Assembly: GCA_007126835.1 (NCBI GenBank)
Contig: SLAO01000057.1
Location: forward strand, 1-5,598
DNA length: 5,598 nt
DNA from: Nitriliruptorales bacterium
GTDB lineage: Bacteria; Actinomycetota; Nitriliruptoria; Euzebyales; Egibacteraceae
Direction of reading: 5' to 3'
The position numbers and the translations under genes were made by a program. The notes under the pieces were generated by a model. It was not told the origin of the DNA. It did not search any database and saw only the letters and a program-made list of their open reading frames with translations. This document shows, in pieces, positions 1 to 5,472 of the stretch (position 1 is the first letter of the stretch; every line of letters begins with the position of its first letter).

Positions 1-657
1 AAGGGCTTTGCGATCGGCTCGGCGGTGATCACCGCGCTGGCGCTGTTCACCGCGTTCCAGCAGGCCATCGTGGCCGCAGGCGGTGAGATCTCCTTGGACA
101 TCTCGGCGGTGGACGTGTTCATCGGCCTGTTCATCGGGGCGATGCTGCCCTTCTTGTTCGCTGCGTTGACGATGAACGCCGTGGGCCGTGCCGCCAACGA
201 GATGATCGAGGAGGTCCGGCGCCAGTTCGCCACCATCCCAGGGTTGCGCGAGGGCAAGGAGGGCGTCCGGCCTGAGTACGCGCGCTGCGTGGACATCTCC
301 ACCGCCAGCGCGCTAAAGGAGATGGTCCTGCCGGGATCGCTGGCGGTCGTCGTCCCCCTCGTGGTCGGCTTCGTGTCCGTCGACGCGCTCGGCGGGCTGC
401 TGGCCGGCGTGCTCGTAACCGGGTTCGCCATCGCGATCTTCATGGCCAACGCCGGCGGTGCATGGGACAACGCGAAGAAGTACATCGAGGCCGGCAACTA
501 CGGTGGCAAGGGCTCCGAGACGCACCACGCGGCAGTCGTGGGCGACACCGTCGGCGACCCGTTCAAGGACACCAGCGGGCCGGCGATGAACATCCTGATC
601 AAGGTCATGACGATCGTGTCGCTGATCTTCGCGTCAGCGTTCGTCGCCGTCGGGTAG
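1..657 (+). CDS. hppA: Membrane-bound ion-translocating pyrophosphatase, C-terminal part (5' end outside window)
   Basis: The reading frame is open from base 1 and encodes the last 218 residues of an integral membrane pyrophosphatase, which hydrolyses pyrophosphate and pumps H+ or Na+ across the cytoplasmic membrane. Family members are usually around 700 residues, so roughly two thirds is missing. Visible family signatures (fragment numbering) are KGFAIGSA at 1-8, the membrane segment LPFLFAALTMNAVGRAA at 49-65, the cytoplasmic stretch around ARCVDIST at 94-101, GGAWDNAKK at 152-160, and GDTVGDPFKDTSGPA at 181-195. Asp156, Lys159-160, Asp182, Asp186 and Asp190 belong to the conserved pyrophosphate/Mg-binding loops. 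Several hydrophobic segments (about 34-60, 108-150, 197-217) fit membrane helices. The Ala/Lys position that separates K+-dependent from K+-independent enzymes lies a few residues upstream, outside the window, so neither that class nor the pumped ion can be decided. The gene ends in TAG and converges on the next gene. Confidence 0.96.
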   Translation, partial: KGFAIGSAVITALALFTAFQQAIVAAGGEISLDISAVDVFIGLFIGAMLPFLFAALTMNAVGRAANEMIEEVRRQFATIPGLREGKEGVRPEYARCVDISTASALKEMVLPGSLAVVVPLVVGFVSVDALGGLLAGVLVTGFAIAIFMANAGGAWDNAKKYIEAGNYGGKGSETHHAAVVGDTVGDPFKDTSGPAMNILIKVMTIVSLIFASAFVAVG

Positions 658-666
658 AGGCGGCAG

Positions 667-685
667 GCCCGGGGCTCACCCGGGC
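667..685. terminator. GC-rich hairpin at the convergent hppA/methyltransferase junction
   Basis: A perfect 7 bp stem (GCCCGGG / CCCGGGC) encloses a 5-base loop. It starts 10 bases after the hppA stop, and its loop contains the methyltransferase stop codon (676-678). The symmetry would let it act on transcripts from either strand, which suits two convergent genes only 18 bp apart. No T-run follows on either side, so it is not a classical intrinsic terminator, although hairpins without a U-tract are often proposed in high-GC Actinobacteria. GC-rich palindromes also arise by chance here. Confidence 0.4.
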
Positions 686-1293
686 AGGCGGCCCCACCCG
701 TACAGCCAGGTGACGTCGCGGCTTCCGGCGGGGTCGGGCCGCCGCTCCACCTCGATGCTGGTGTAGCCGCGGTCTGCGAGCAGCGCCTTGAGCTCGGGCT
801 CGGTCACGCTCGTGACGTAGACGTCGCCGACCGGCTCGTCCCGGGCGGGCTCGAGGTCGCCGGAGCCCTCACGAAATGAGAGGAAGATGGGCCCGGTGCG
901 CTGCACTCGGCGCAGCTCAGCCAGCGCGGCACGCACCTCGGCTCGCGGCAGGTGCTGCAACGCTGCCGGCGCCCAGACGCCCTCGAACGTGGCATCGGCG
1001 AACGGCAGTCGCCGGTAGTCCCACACCGCGAGAGGCTTCTTGGGAAACAGCTTCCCGCCGATGGCCATCGCCGCCGGTGACCGGTCGCCGGCCACGACGA
1101 ACAGGCCAGCGTCGCGCAGCACGCGCACGTCGAGCACCGGGCCGGCGGCAACGTCGATCACCAAGGCGCCACGCCCAGCCTGGCGCGCGAACGTGCGGAC
1201 CGCGTCGAGGGGTCGCTCGTCCCACCATGCCTGCTGGTAGGCCTCCGCGGCAGCATCGTACGCGGCGATGCTGCGCTCGGTGCGTGGGTCCAA
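676..1293 (-). CDS. Class I SAM-dependent methyltransferase, small, substrate unknown
   Basis: This 205-residue cytoplasmic protein has the layout of a Methyltransf_11/25-type Rossmann methyltransferase. The SAM-binding motif I region is VIDVAAGPVLDVRVL (45-59), the acidic residue ending strand 2 is in VVAGDRS (Asp70), the strand 4 region LPFADATFEGVWAPAALQHL spans 96-115, and a strand 5 segment follows (GPIFLSFREGSG, 134-145). Motif I is slightly unusual: the first glycine of the usual DxGxGxG pattern is alanine (D47-V-A-A-G51-P). The start is set at a TTG (1291-1293) because a perfect AGGAGG lies six bases upstream. An upstream in-frame TTG at 1315-1317 would add 8 residues, but it would place that ribosome site inside the gene. 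The gene lies 64 bp downstream of the anti-sigma gene on the same strand and could be co-transcribed or separate. Nothing in the sequence indicates the methyl acceptor; a small molecule is as likely as protein or RNA. Confidence 0.85.
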   Translation of the reverse strand: MDPRTERSIAAYDAAAEAYQQAWWDERPLDAVRTFARQAGRGALVIDVAAGPVLDVRVLRDAGLFVVAGDRSPAAMAIGGKLFPKKPLAVWDYRRLPFADATFEGVWAPAALQHLPRAEVRAALAELRRVQRTGPIFLSFREGSGDLEPARDEPVGDVYVTSVTEPELKALLADRGYTSIEVERRPDPAGSRDVTWLYGWGRLPG

Positions 1294-1299
1294 CCGGCG

Positions 1300-1305
1300 C
1301 CTCCT
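1300..1305 (-). promoter_or_regulatory. Ribosome binding site AGGAGG for the methyltransferase
   Basis: On the minus strand AGGAGG is followed by six bases (CGCCGG) and then TTG at 1293-1291. It matches the anti-Shine-Dalgarno sequence fully at optimal spacing, and it decides in favour of this TTG over the one at 1317. Confidence 0.8.
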
Positions 1306-1319
1306 GGTCAGCGGCAAGC

Positions 1320-1339
1320 GCCCGGGATCCTAGCCGGGC
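1320..1339 (-). terminator. Weak hairpin between the anti-sigma gene and the methyltransferase
   Basis: A 6 bp inverted repeat (GCCCGG / CCGGGC) with an 8-base loop lies 19 bases after the anti-sigma stop codon on the minus strand and ahead of the methyltransferase ribosome site. It could attenuate or end the bldG-operon transcript. It has no T-run, and short GC palindromes are expected by chance in such DNA. Confidence 0.25.
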
Positions 1340-1357
1340 AGCCGCTCTCCGGGGCAC

Positions 1358-1783
1358 TCAGCCGCGGCCGTTGCCGTTGTCCTCGAAGCCCACGGCGAAG
1401 GTCATGTTGACCTGGGTACCCTTCTCCCGCACGAAGGAGACGTCGTCGGCCAGCCCGCGGATCACGGTGACCCCGAGGCCCCCCTCCTTGGTCCAGTCGC
1501 GACCGTCGACGTCGTCCACGGGGGGATCGAAGCCTGGCCCCGTGTCCTGGATGGTGACCTGGAACTGCCCCTCACGAGGCCCGAACGCAAGCACGACGGG
1601 CATCGCCACCTCGACCCGCTGGTGGGCCAGGATGGCGTTCGTGGTTGCCTCGCTGACCGCGATCTTGAGATCCTCCACCCGGGCGCTGTCCATGCCGGAC
1701 TGCCGGGCTGCCGCGGTCACCACGAGTCGGGCCAGCCCGACGTAGACCACGTCAGGTGGCAGATGCAGTTCGACGTCGGACAT
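1358..1783 (-). CDS. RsbW/SpoIIAB-like serine kinase, anti-sigma factor (BldG partner)
   Basis: This 141-residue cytoplasmic GHKL-fold ATPase (HATPase_c_2) belongs to the anti-sigma factor/serine kinase group. In this family the protein holds a sigma factor inactive, binds the unphosphorylated antagonist, and can phosphorylate it. The N-box DLKIAVSEATTNAI (38-51) carries Glu45 and Asn49, equivalent to the catalytic and Mg-binding pair of SpoIIAB. The G1 box is DTGPGFDP (80-87), and the G2 region is GGLGVTVIRGLADDV (101-115). All ATP-site motifs are intact, so kinase activity is expected. The ATG overlaps the bldG stop by one base (TAATG), with a weak GAGG four bases upstream, so translation is probably coupled to bldG. 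By position and type it corresponds to SCO3548, the BldG-interacting anti-sigma protein of Streptomyces coelicolor. The C-terminal tail (FEDNGNGRG) is short and polar. The target sigma factor is not in this window. Confidence 0.92.
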   Translation of the reverse strand: MSDVELHLPPDVVYVGLARLVVTAAARQSGMDSARVEDLKIAVSEATTNAILAHQRVEVAMPVVLAFGPREGQFQVTIQDTGPGFDPPVDDVDGRDWTKEGGLGVTVIRGLADDVSFVREKGTQVNMTFAVGFEDNGNGRG

Positions 1784-2124
1784 TACGCCTCGCTCTGAAG
1801 CGCCTCGTCGAGCGAGTCGTAGATCGGGAACACCTTGGTCAGCCCCGTGATGCGGAAGATCTTCAGGATGCGCTCCTGGTCGCAGACCAACGCGAGGGTT
1901 CCCTCGTGGGAGCGCACGCGCTTGAGCCCGCCGACGAGCACACCGAGCCCCGTGGAGTCGAGGAACTCGACCTTGGTCATGTCCACGATCAACCGGTGGT
2001 GGCCGTTGCCGACGAGCTCGACGAGCTTCTCCCGCAGCTTGGGGGCGGTGTAGACGTCGACCTCTCCGCCCACGTCGAGCACGGTGTACTCGCCTTCAGT
2101 GCGATGGTTCAGGGACAGTTCCAC
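1783..2124 (-). CDS. bldG: STAS-domain anti-anti-sigma factor, BldG orthologue
   Basis: This 113-residue single STAS-domain protein is the antagonist in a partner-switching module: unphosphorylated it binds the anti-sigma kinase and frees the sigma factor, and phosphorylation switches it off. The phospho-acceptor motif FLDSTGLGVLVGGLKRVR spans 54-71 and Ser57 is the predicted acceptor. The core GGEVDVYTAPKLREKLVEL (19-37) and the stretch QERILKIFRITGLTKVFPI (83-101) closely match Streptomyces BldG as I remember it, which is also 113 residues with phospho-Ser57. The frame remains open far upstream, but the start is placed at GTG 2124-2122 because GAGGAG lies six bases before it and the STAS fold begins immediately (VELSLNHR). 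Upstream codons run antisense through the helicase gene. The protein ends in TAA inside TAATG, shared with the kinase gene. In streptomycetes BldG governs development and antibiotic production; here the same switch is likely, but the output is unknown. Confidence 0.95.
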   Translation of the reverse strand: MELSLNHRTEGEYTVLDVGGEVDVYTAPKLREKLVELVGNGHHRLIVDMTKVEFLDSTGLGVLVGGLKRVRSHEGTLALVCDQERILKIFRITGLTKVFPIYDSLDEALQSEA

Positions 2125-2130
2125 ATGCGA

Positions 2131-2136
2131 CTCCTC
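2131..2136 (-). promoter_or_regulatory. bldG: Ribosome binding site GAGGAG for bldG
   Basis: On the minus strand GAGGAG stands six bases (TCGCAT) ahead of GTG 2124-2122. It fixes the bldG start and removes about 290 codons of spurious upstream open frame. An ATG overlaps the GTG (ATGTG) but lies in another frame. Confidence 0.8.
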
Positions 2137-2189
2137 GTACTCGCTCGAGCCAGCACAGGAAGGACTGGCGCACGACAATGCTCTACGGT

Positions 2190-2215
2190 GTGCCCGAGGA
2201 GCCGCCAGCCAAAAC
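2190..2215 (-). promoter_or_regulatory. Possible sigma-B/F-type promoter for bldG
   Basis: Read on the minus strand, GTTT (2215-2212) is followed by 16 bases and then GGGCAC (2195-2190). Streptomyces SigB-type promoters are described as GNNT, 14-16 bases, GGGTAC/T, so the -10 element differs at one position. Transcription would begin near 2183, giving a leader of about 60 bases before the bldG GTG. Sigma-B-group factors are classical targets of RsbV/RsbW modules, so autoregulation would make sense. The match is short and was found by eye, and no convincing TTGACA/TATAAT pair was seen as an alternative. Confidence 0.3.
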
Positions 2216-2244
2216 GTGGGGCGCCGCGGGTTACGCTCAGGCGC

Positions 2245-4572
2245 ATGGTGCCCGCTCGCAGACCCGACCAACCAGCCCAGATGGCCACTGCCGAGCCCGA
2301 TCGCGTCCTGACGGCCCTTGCCGCCTCGTTGGACATCCGCGACGGTACGCCCCCTGACGACAGCAACCGACTCGCCCACGTCACCCACCTGCCCGCGCGA
2401 GCGGCCCGCACCAGCCCACTGCCGTCCGACCTGCCCCCTGTCCTGGCGGACCGGCTCGCGCGCAACGGGGTGGACGCGTTGTACGTGCACCAGGCCGCCG
2501 CGCGCGACCGCCTCGTGGCGGGTCGGCACACCGTGGTCGCCACCGGCACCGCCAGCGGCAAGAGCCTGTGCTATCAGCTGCCGCTGCTGGAACGGCTGCT
2601 GGCTGACGAGCACGCCACCGCGCTGTATCTGGCACCGACCAAGGCTTTGGCCCGCGACCAGGTGCGGGCCCTCCGCGAGCTGCGTCTGCCCCAGGTCCGC
2701 GCCGCCGCCTACGACGGCGACACACCCCGCCACGAGCGCGACGCCGTCCGGCGCACGGCCAACGTGGTCCTGACCAACCCCGACATGCTCCACGCATCGA
2801 TCCTGCCGGGCCATCGGCGCTGGCGGGACTTCCTGCACAACCTGTCGTTCGTCATCGTCGACGAGTGCCACGCCGCACGGGGAGTGTTCGGCGCCCACGT
2901 CGCGGCGATCCTGCGGCGGCTGCGTCGGGTCTGTGAGCACTACTCGTCGACGCCGACGTTCGCGCTGGCCACCGCGACCATCGGCAACCCGGGCGAGCAC
3001 GCCAGCAACCTGACCGGCCTCGACGTCGAAGCGGTCGTCGAGGACGGCTCTCCGCGGCCTCGCGTGGTCGTGGCGCTGTGGGAAATCCCCACCGACGACC
3101 CGGCCGAGGGCACGCGCCGGTCGTTGCTCGCCGAGGGCGCCGACGTGCTATCGGGAATGGTCGAGCGCGGCCTGGCGACGCTGTGCTTCGTGCGGTCCCG
3201 CAAGGCTGCGGAGGTCATCGCGACCACGGCGCGCCGTCGCCTCGGCCAAGACTCGATCCTGGCGTACCGGGCAGGGCTGCTCGCCGAGGAGCGCCGGGCG
3301 GTCGAGACCGGACTCGCCAACGGCTCGGTTCGAGGCGTGGCCACCACCGACGCGCTGGAGCTCGGCGTTGACGTCGGCGCGCTCGACGCGGTGGCGATCC
3401 TGGGTTGGCCGGGAACCGCGGCATCGTTCTGGCAGCAAGCCGGCCGGGCCGGGCGCCGGCACCGCGACGCGCTGGTGGTCTTCGTCGGCGACGACGACCC
3501 ACTCGACCGCTACCTGCTGGCTCATCCCTCCGAGCTGCTGGGACGGCCGGTGGAAGCCGCCACCGCGGACGTCTCCAATCCTTACGTGCTGCGTCCGCAC
3601 CTGCGCTGCGCCGCCGCCGAGCTGCCGATCGATCCCGGCGACGACGTCCTGGGCCCCGATGTGGTGCCCCTGCTTTTTGAGGAGGAGGCTGCCGGTCATC
3701 TCCGGCGACGCGGGCAACGGTGGTTCGCCGCCGGCGAGACGATGCCCGCCCACGGGGTGTCGATCCGGTCAGCCGGCGGTGAGCCCTACGCGATCGTCGA
3801 CGCCGGGTCCGGTGCGCTCATCGGTGAGGTCGACGAGGCTCGGGCGTTTCGCACCGTCCACCCTGGCGCGGTGTACCTGCACCAGGGCGCCGCGTACGAG
3901 GTCACGACCCTCGACCTCGAGCGGCGCGTCGCCGCCGTCCGTGCCTACGCCGGTGACGTAACGACCAGCGCGCGCAGCGACACCGACGTCACCGTCACCC
4001 AAGAACTCGTCGCCGTGGAGTGGGCCCGGTGCCGTCTGGCCCACGGACAGCTGGAGGTCACCACCCAGGTCCTGGGCTACGAGCGGCGGCGCATCTCCAC
4101 CGGGCAGTCCCTGGGGGTCGTCGACCTGGACCTGCCCCGCACCCGGCTGGACACCCGCGGCACCTGGGTGGCGATCCCCACGCCCGTGCTGGCCGACGCC
4201 GGGCTGGCGGACGCCGACGTGGCCGGAGCGGCGCACGCTGCCGAGCACGCCGCCATCGGCTTGCTGCCGCTCATCGCGATGTGCGACCGGTGGGACGTCG
4301 GCGGCCTGTCCACCCCGTGGCACCCCGATACGGGCACCGCGACGATCTTCATCTACGACGGCTACCCCGGGGGGGCGGGCATCGCCGAACGGGCGCTGGC
4401 GTCGGCCTCCCGGCACCTGACCGCCACGCGCGACGCCATCGTGGCCTGCCCCTGCGACAGCGGCTGCCCGTCGTGCGTGCACTCGCCCAAGTGCGGAAAC
4501 GGCAACGAGCCGCTGGACAAGGCAGGGGCGGCCGCGCTGCTGTCGGCGGTGCTGGCCGATCAGCCGGCGTAG
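2245..4572 (+). CDS. DEAD/DEAH-box superfamily 2 helicase with C-terminal DUF1998/MZB domain (MrfA/YprA-Hrq1 type)
   Basis: This is a 775-residue ATP-dependent DNA helicase. Motifs in order are Q-motif region LYVHQ (79-83), Walker A GTASGKS (101-107), Ia APTKALA (130-136), Ib TNPDML (177-182), Walker B DECH (206-209) followed by RGVFGAHV, III ATATIGNP (242-249), IV CFVRSRK (314-320), V ATTDALELGVDVG (366-378) and VI QQAGRAGRR (397-405). The C-terminal DUF1998/MZB part includes EHA (667-669), MCDRWDVGG (679-687), IFIYDGYPGGAGIAE (701-715) and Cys735, 737, 741, 744 and 750, a metal-binding cluster. Bacillus MrfA of this family acts in mitomycin-adduct repair and yeast Hrq1 in crosslink repair, so a DNA repair role is inferred. 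The start is uncertain: ATG 2245 (weak AGG three bases upstream), GTG 2248 and ATG 2281 are all in frame; 2245 is used. Farther upstream the open frame runs antisense through bldG and resembles no protein. The gene is divergent from bldG and convergent with the next gene. Confidence 0.93.
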   Translation: MVPARRPDQPAQMATAEPDRVLTALAASLDIRDGTPPDDSNRLAHVTHLPARAARTSPLPSDLPPVLADRLARNGVDALYVHQAAARDRLVAGRHTVVATGTASGKSLCYQLPLLERLLADEHATALYLAPTKALARDQVRALRELRLPQVRAAAYDGDTPRHERDAVRRTANVVLTNPDMLHASILPGHRRWRDFLHNLSFVIVDECHAARGVFGAHVAAILRRLRRVCEHYSSTPTFALATATIGNPGEHASNLTGLDVEAVVEDGSPRPRVVVALWEIPTDDPAEGTRRSLLAEGADVLSGMVERGLATLCFVRSRKAAEVIATTARRRLGQDSILAYRAGLLAEERRAVETGLANGSVRGVATTDALELGVDVGALDAVAILGWPGTAASFWQQAGRAGRRHRDALVVFVGDDDPLDRYLLAHPSELLGRPVEAATADVSNPYVLRPHLRCAAAELPIDPGDDVLGPDVVPLLFEEEAAGHLRRRGQRWFAAGETMPAHGVSIRSAGGEPYAIVDAGSGALIGEVDEARAFRTVHPGAVYLHQGAAYEVTTLDLERRVAAVRAYAGDVTTSARSDTDVTVTQELVAVEWARCRLAHGQLEVTTQVLGYERRRISTGQSLGVVDLDLPRTRLDTRGTWVAIPTPVLADAGLADADVAGAAHAAEHAAIGLLPLIAMCDRWDVGGLSTPWHPDTGTATIFIYDGYPGGAGIAERALASASRHLTATRDAIVACPCDSGCPSCVHSPKCGNGNEPLDKAGAAALLSAVLADQPA

Positions 4573-4589
4573 CCCGCGATCCTTGGCCG

Positions 4590-4958
4590 TCAACGCGACG
4601 GGGGCCGTCCCGCGCGCCACCACCGCTCGGCCAGCGCCCACCGCCGCTGCTCGTCCTCGGCCGCGACAGCGCGGCGCTCGGCCACAGCGACGTCGTCCTC
4701 CAGCGCCCCGAGGTCGGCCCTGAGCAATCTGCGTATCCGCCCGAGGTCGTCCAAGGTCCCGTCGAGCGCGCGGTCGAAGCGCTGCCGGGTCGCGCCCGCG
4801 AAGCCCACACGGCCGTGGGTGGCAGCGGTCACGTGCAACTCGGCGACCGCATCGAGCGCGGCCAGGAGATCCTCGGTGGCGGCCACGACGGCGGCGGCCT
4901 CGTCGAACGGGTAGGAGAAGGCGCGAGGCCGCGGCCCCGGGTGATACGTGGCGTCCAC
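4590..4958 (-). CDS. Small helical protein with FxG motif, possible WXG100-like partner
   Basis: This 122-residue protein of unknown function is not confidently recognised. It is predicted almost wholly alpha-helical: helix 19-45 (DEAAAVVAATEDLLAALDAV and on), a turn around THGRVGFAG (48-55), then a long charged helix 56-113 ending in a Trp/Arg-rich tail. F53-A-G55 between two helices sits where WXG100 proteins carry W-x-G, so a relaxed member of the ESX/WXG100 superfamily is plausible. There is no signal peptide or membrane segment. A YPFDE (16-20) fits YxxxD/E, but it is at the N-terminus rather than after the helical hairpin, so it is probably coincidental. The start is GTG 4958, three bases after the upstream stop (TAGCCGGTG) and without a strong ribosome site, which suggests coupling to the upstream gene. 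It converges on the helicase, 17 bases from its stop. The gene call rests on codon bias and the operon arrangement; the function is inference. Confidence 0.7.
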   Translation of the reverse strand: MDATYHPGPRPRAFSYPFDEAAAVVAATEDLLAALDAVAELHVTAATHGRVGFAGATRQRFDRALDGTLDDLGRIRRLLRADLGALEDDVAVAERRAVAAEDEQRRWALAERWWRAGRPPSR

Positions 4959-4961
4959 CGG

Positions 4962-5462
4962 CTACCGACCGAACGAGACCGAGCGGTCGGCGGCCTCGAG
5001 TTGCTCCGCAAACGTCCGCGAGCCGGTCGCCAGGTCCTGATACGCCGCGTCAATCTCGCCCATCACCCCGCCGAACTGTCCCTGGACGCCGCCGACGAAG
5101 TCCGTGGCCTGGGTCAGCATGAACGTGCGGAACGCCTCGACGTCGTCGATGGCGGTGGCGAGGACGCGATCCACCTCGCCGTGCAGCCGCGTCTCGGCAG
5201 CGTCCGCCGCGCCACGGCTCGCGCCCTCCCAGTCGGTGGCGCCGAGCTGCTGCCGGGCCGAGGAGATGCGTCCGCGCAGCTCCTCGGCGAGTTGCTCGAA
5301 ATGAGCGCGCAGCGTCGCCGTGACCGCCTCGACTTCGCTCTCCATGCGCCCGGCTACCGCCGACGCGTCCTGGCCTGCGGCGGTAGCCGCTCCTCCGGTG
5401 TCGGTCATCACGCCAGCCGTCCGCGCGATGTCAGCGAGGTTGCCTCCTATTCGTGCGCTCAT
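4962..5462 (-). CDS. WXG100-like (ESX/type VII-associated) helical protein, enlarged
   Basis: This 166-residue soluble protein is rich in Ala, Glu, Asp, Gln and Thr, with no signal peptide or membrane helix and no cysteine. A long N-terminal helix (about 28-72, with EAVTATLRAHFEQLAEELRG at 45-64) is followed by ATDWEGASRGAADAAE (75-90), which holds the W78-E-G80 turn, then a second long helical region (87-155). That is the WXG100 helix-turn-helix plan, but classical members have about 100 residues with WxG near position 40-45, so this one is longer on both sides, closer to the larger ESX-family proteins. ESX-family proteins form helical dimers exported by type VII secretion or serve as N-terminal adaptors of larger effectors. 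No YxxxD/E export signal is seen. The ATG at 5462 is chosen because GGAGGA lies four bases upstream; the in-frame TTG at 5474 lies before that site. The next gene starts 3 bases after its TAG. No secretion machinery gene is visible here. Confidence 0.75.
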   Translation of the reverse strand: MSARIGGNLADIARTAGVMTDTGGAATAAGQDASAVAGRMESEVEAVTATLRAHFEQLAEELRGRISSARQQLGATDWEGASRGAADAAETRLHGEVDRVLATAIDDVEAFRTFMLTQATDFVGGVQGQFGGVMGEIDAAYQDLATGSRTFAEQLEAADRSVSFGR

Positions 5463-5466
5463 GACA

Positions 5467-5472
5467 TCCTCC
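5467..5472 (-). promoter_or_regulatory. Ribosome binding site GGAGGA for the WxG gene
   Basis: On the minus strand GGAGGA is followed by TGTC and the ATG at 5462-5460. It sets the start four codons inside the longest open frame, which begins at TTG 5474. Confidence 0.75.

Noticed and set aside
876..1745. Plus-strand open frame of 289 codons opposite the methyltransferase and anti-sigma gene.
   Set aside because: Its composition is Arg/Ala/Pro-rich with no domain, and it is antisense to two genes with clear family motifs.
2143..2150. GCTCGAGC palindrome upstream of the bldG ribosome site.
   Set aside because: It is an 8 bp palindrome with no flanking symmetry and no second copy, so it is expected by chance.
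1756..2244. In-frame upstream extension of the helicase open frame (would give 938 residues).
   Set aside because: It runs antisense across bldG and the start of the kinase gene, both clearly real, and its translation resembles no protein. The open frame is a GC-bias shadow.
2125..3000. Long N-terminal extension of the bldG open frame (405 residues).
   Set aside because: It is antisense to the helicase motor domain, and the bldG GTG has its own strong ribosome site and the expected 113-residue length.
4573..4610. Possible terminator at the helicase/FxG convergent junction (GACGG-GGG-CCGTC).
   Set aside because: The stem is only 5 bp with a 3-base loop, lies inside the FxG gene end, and has no T-run.
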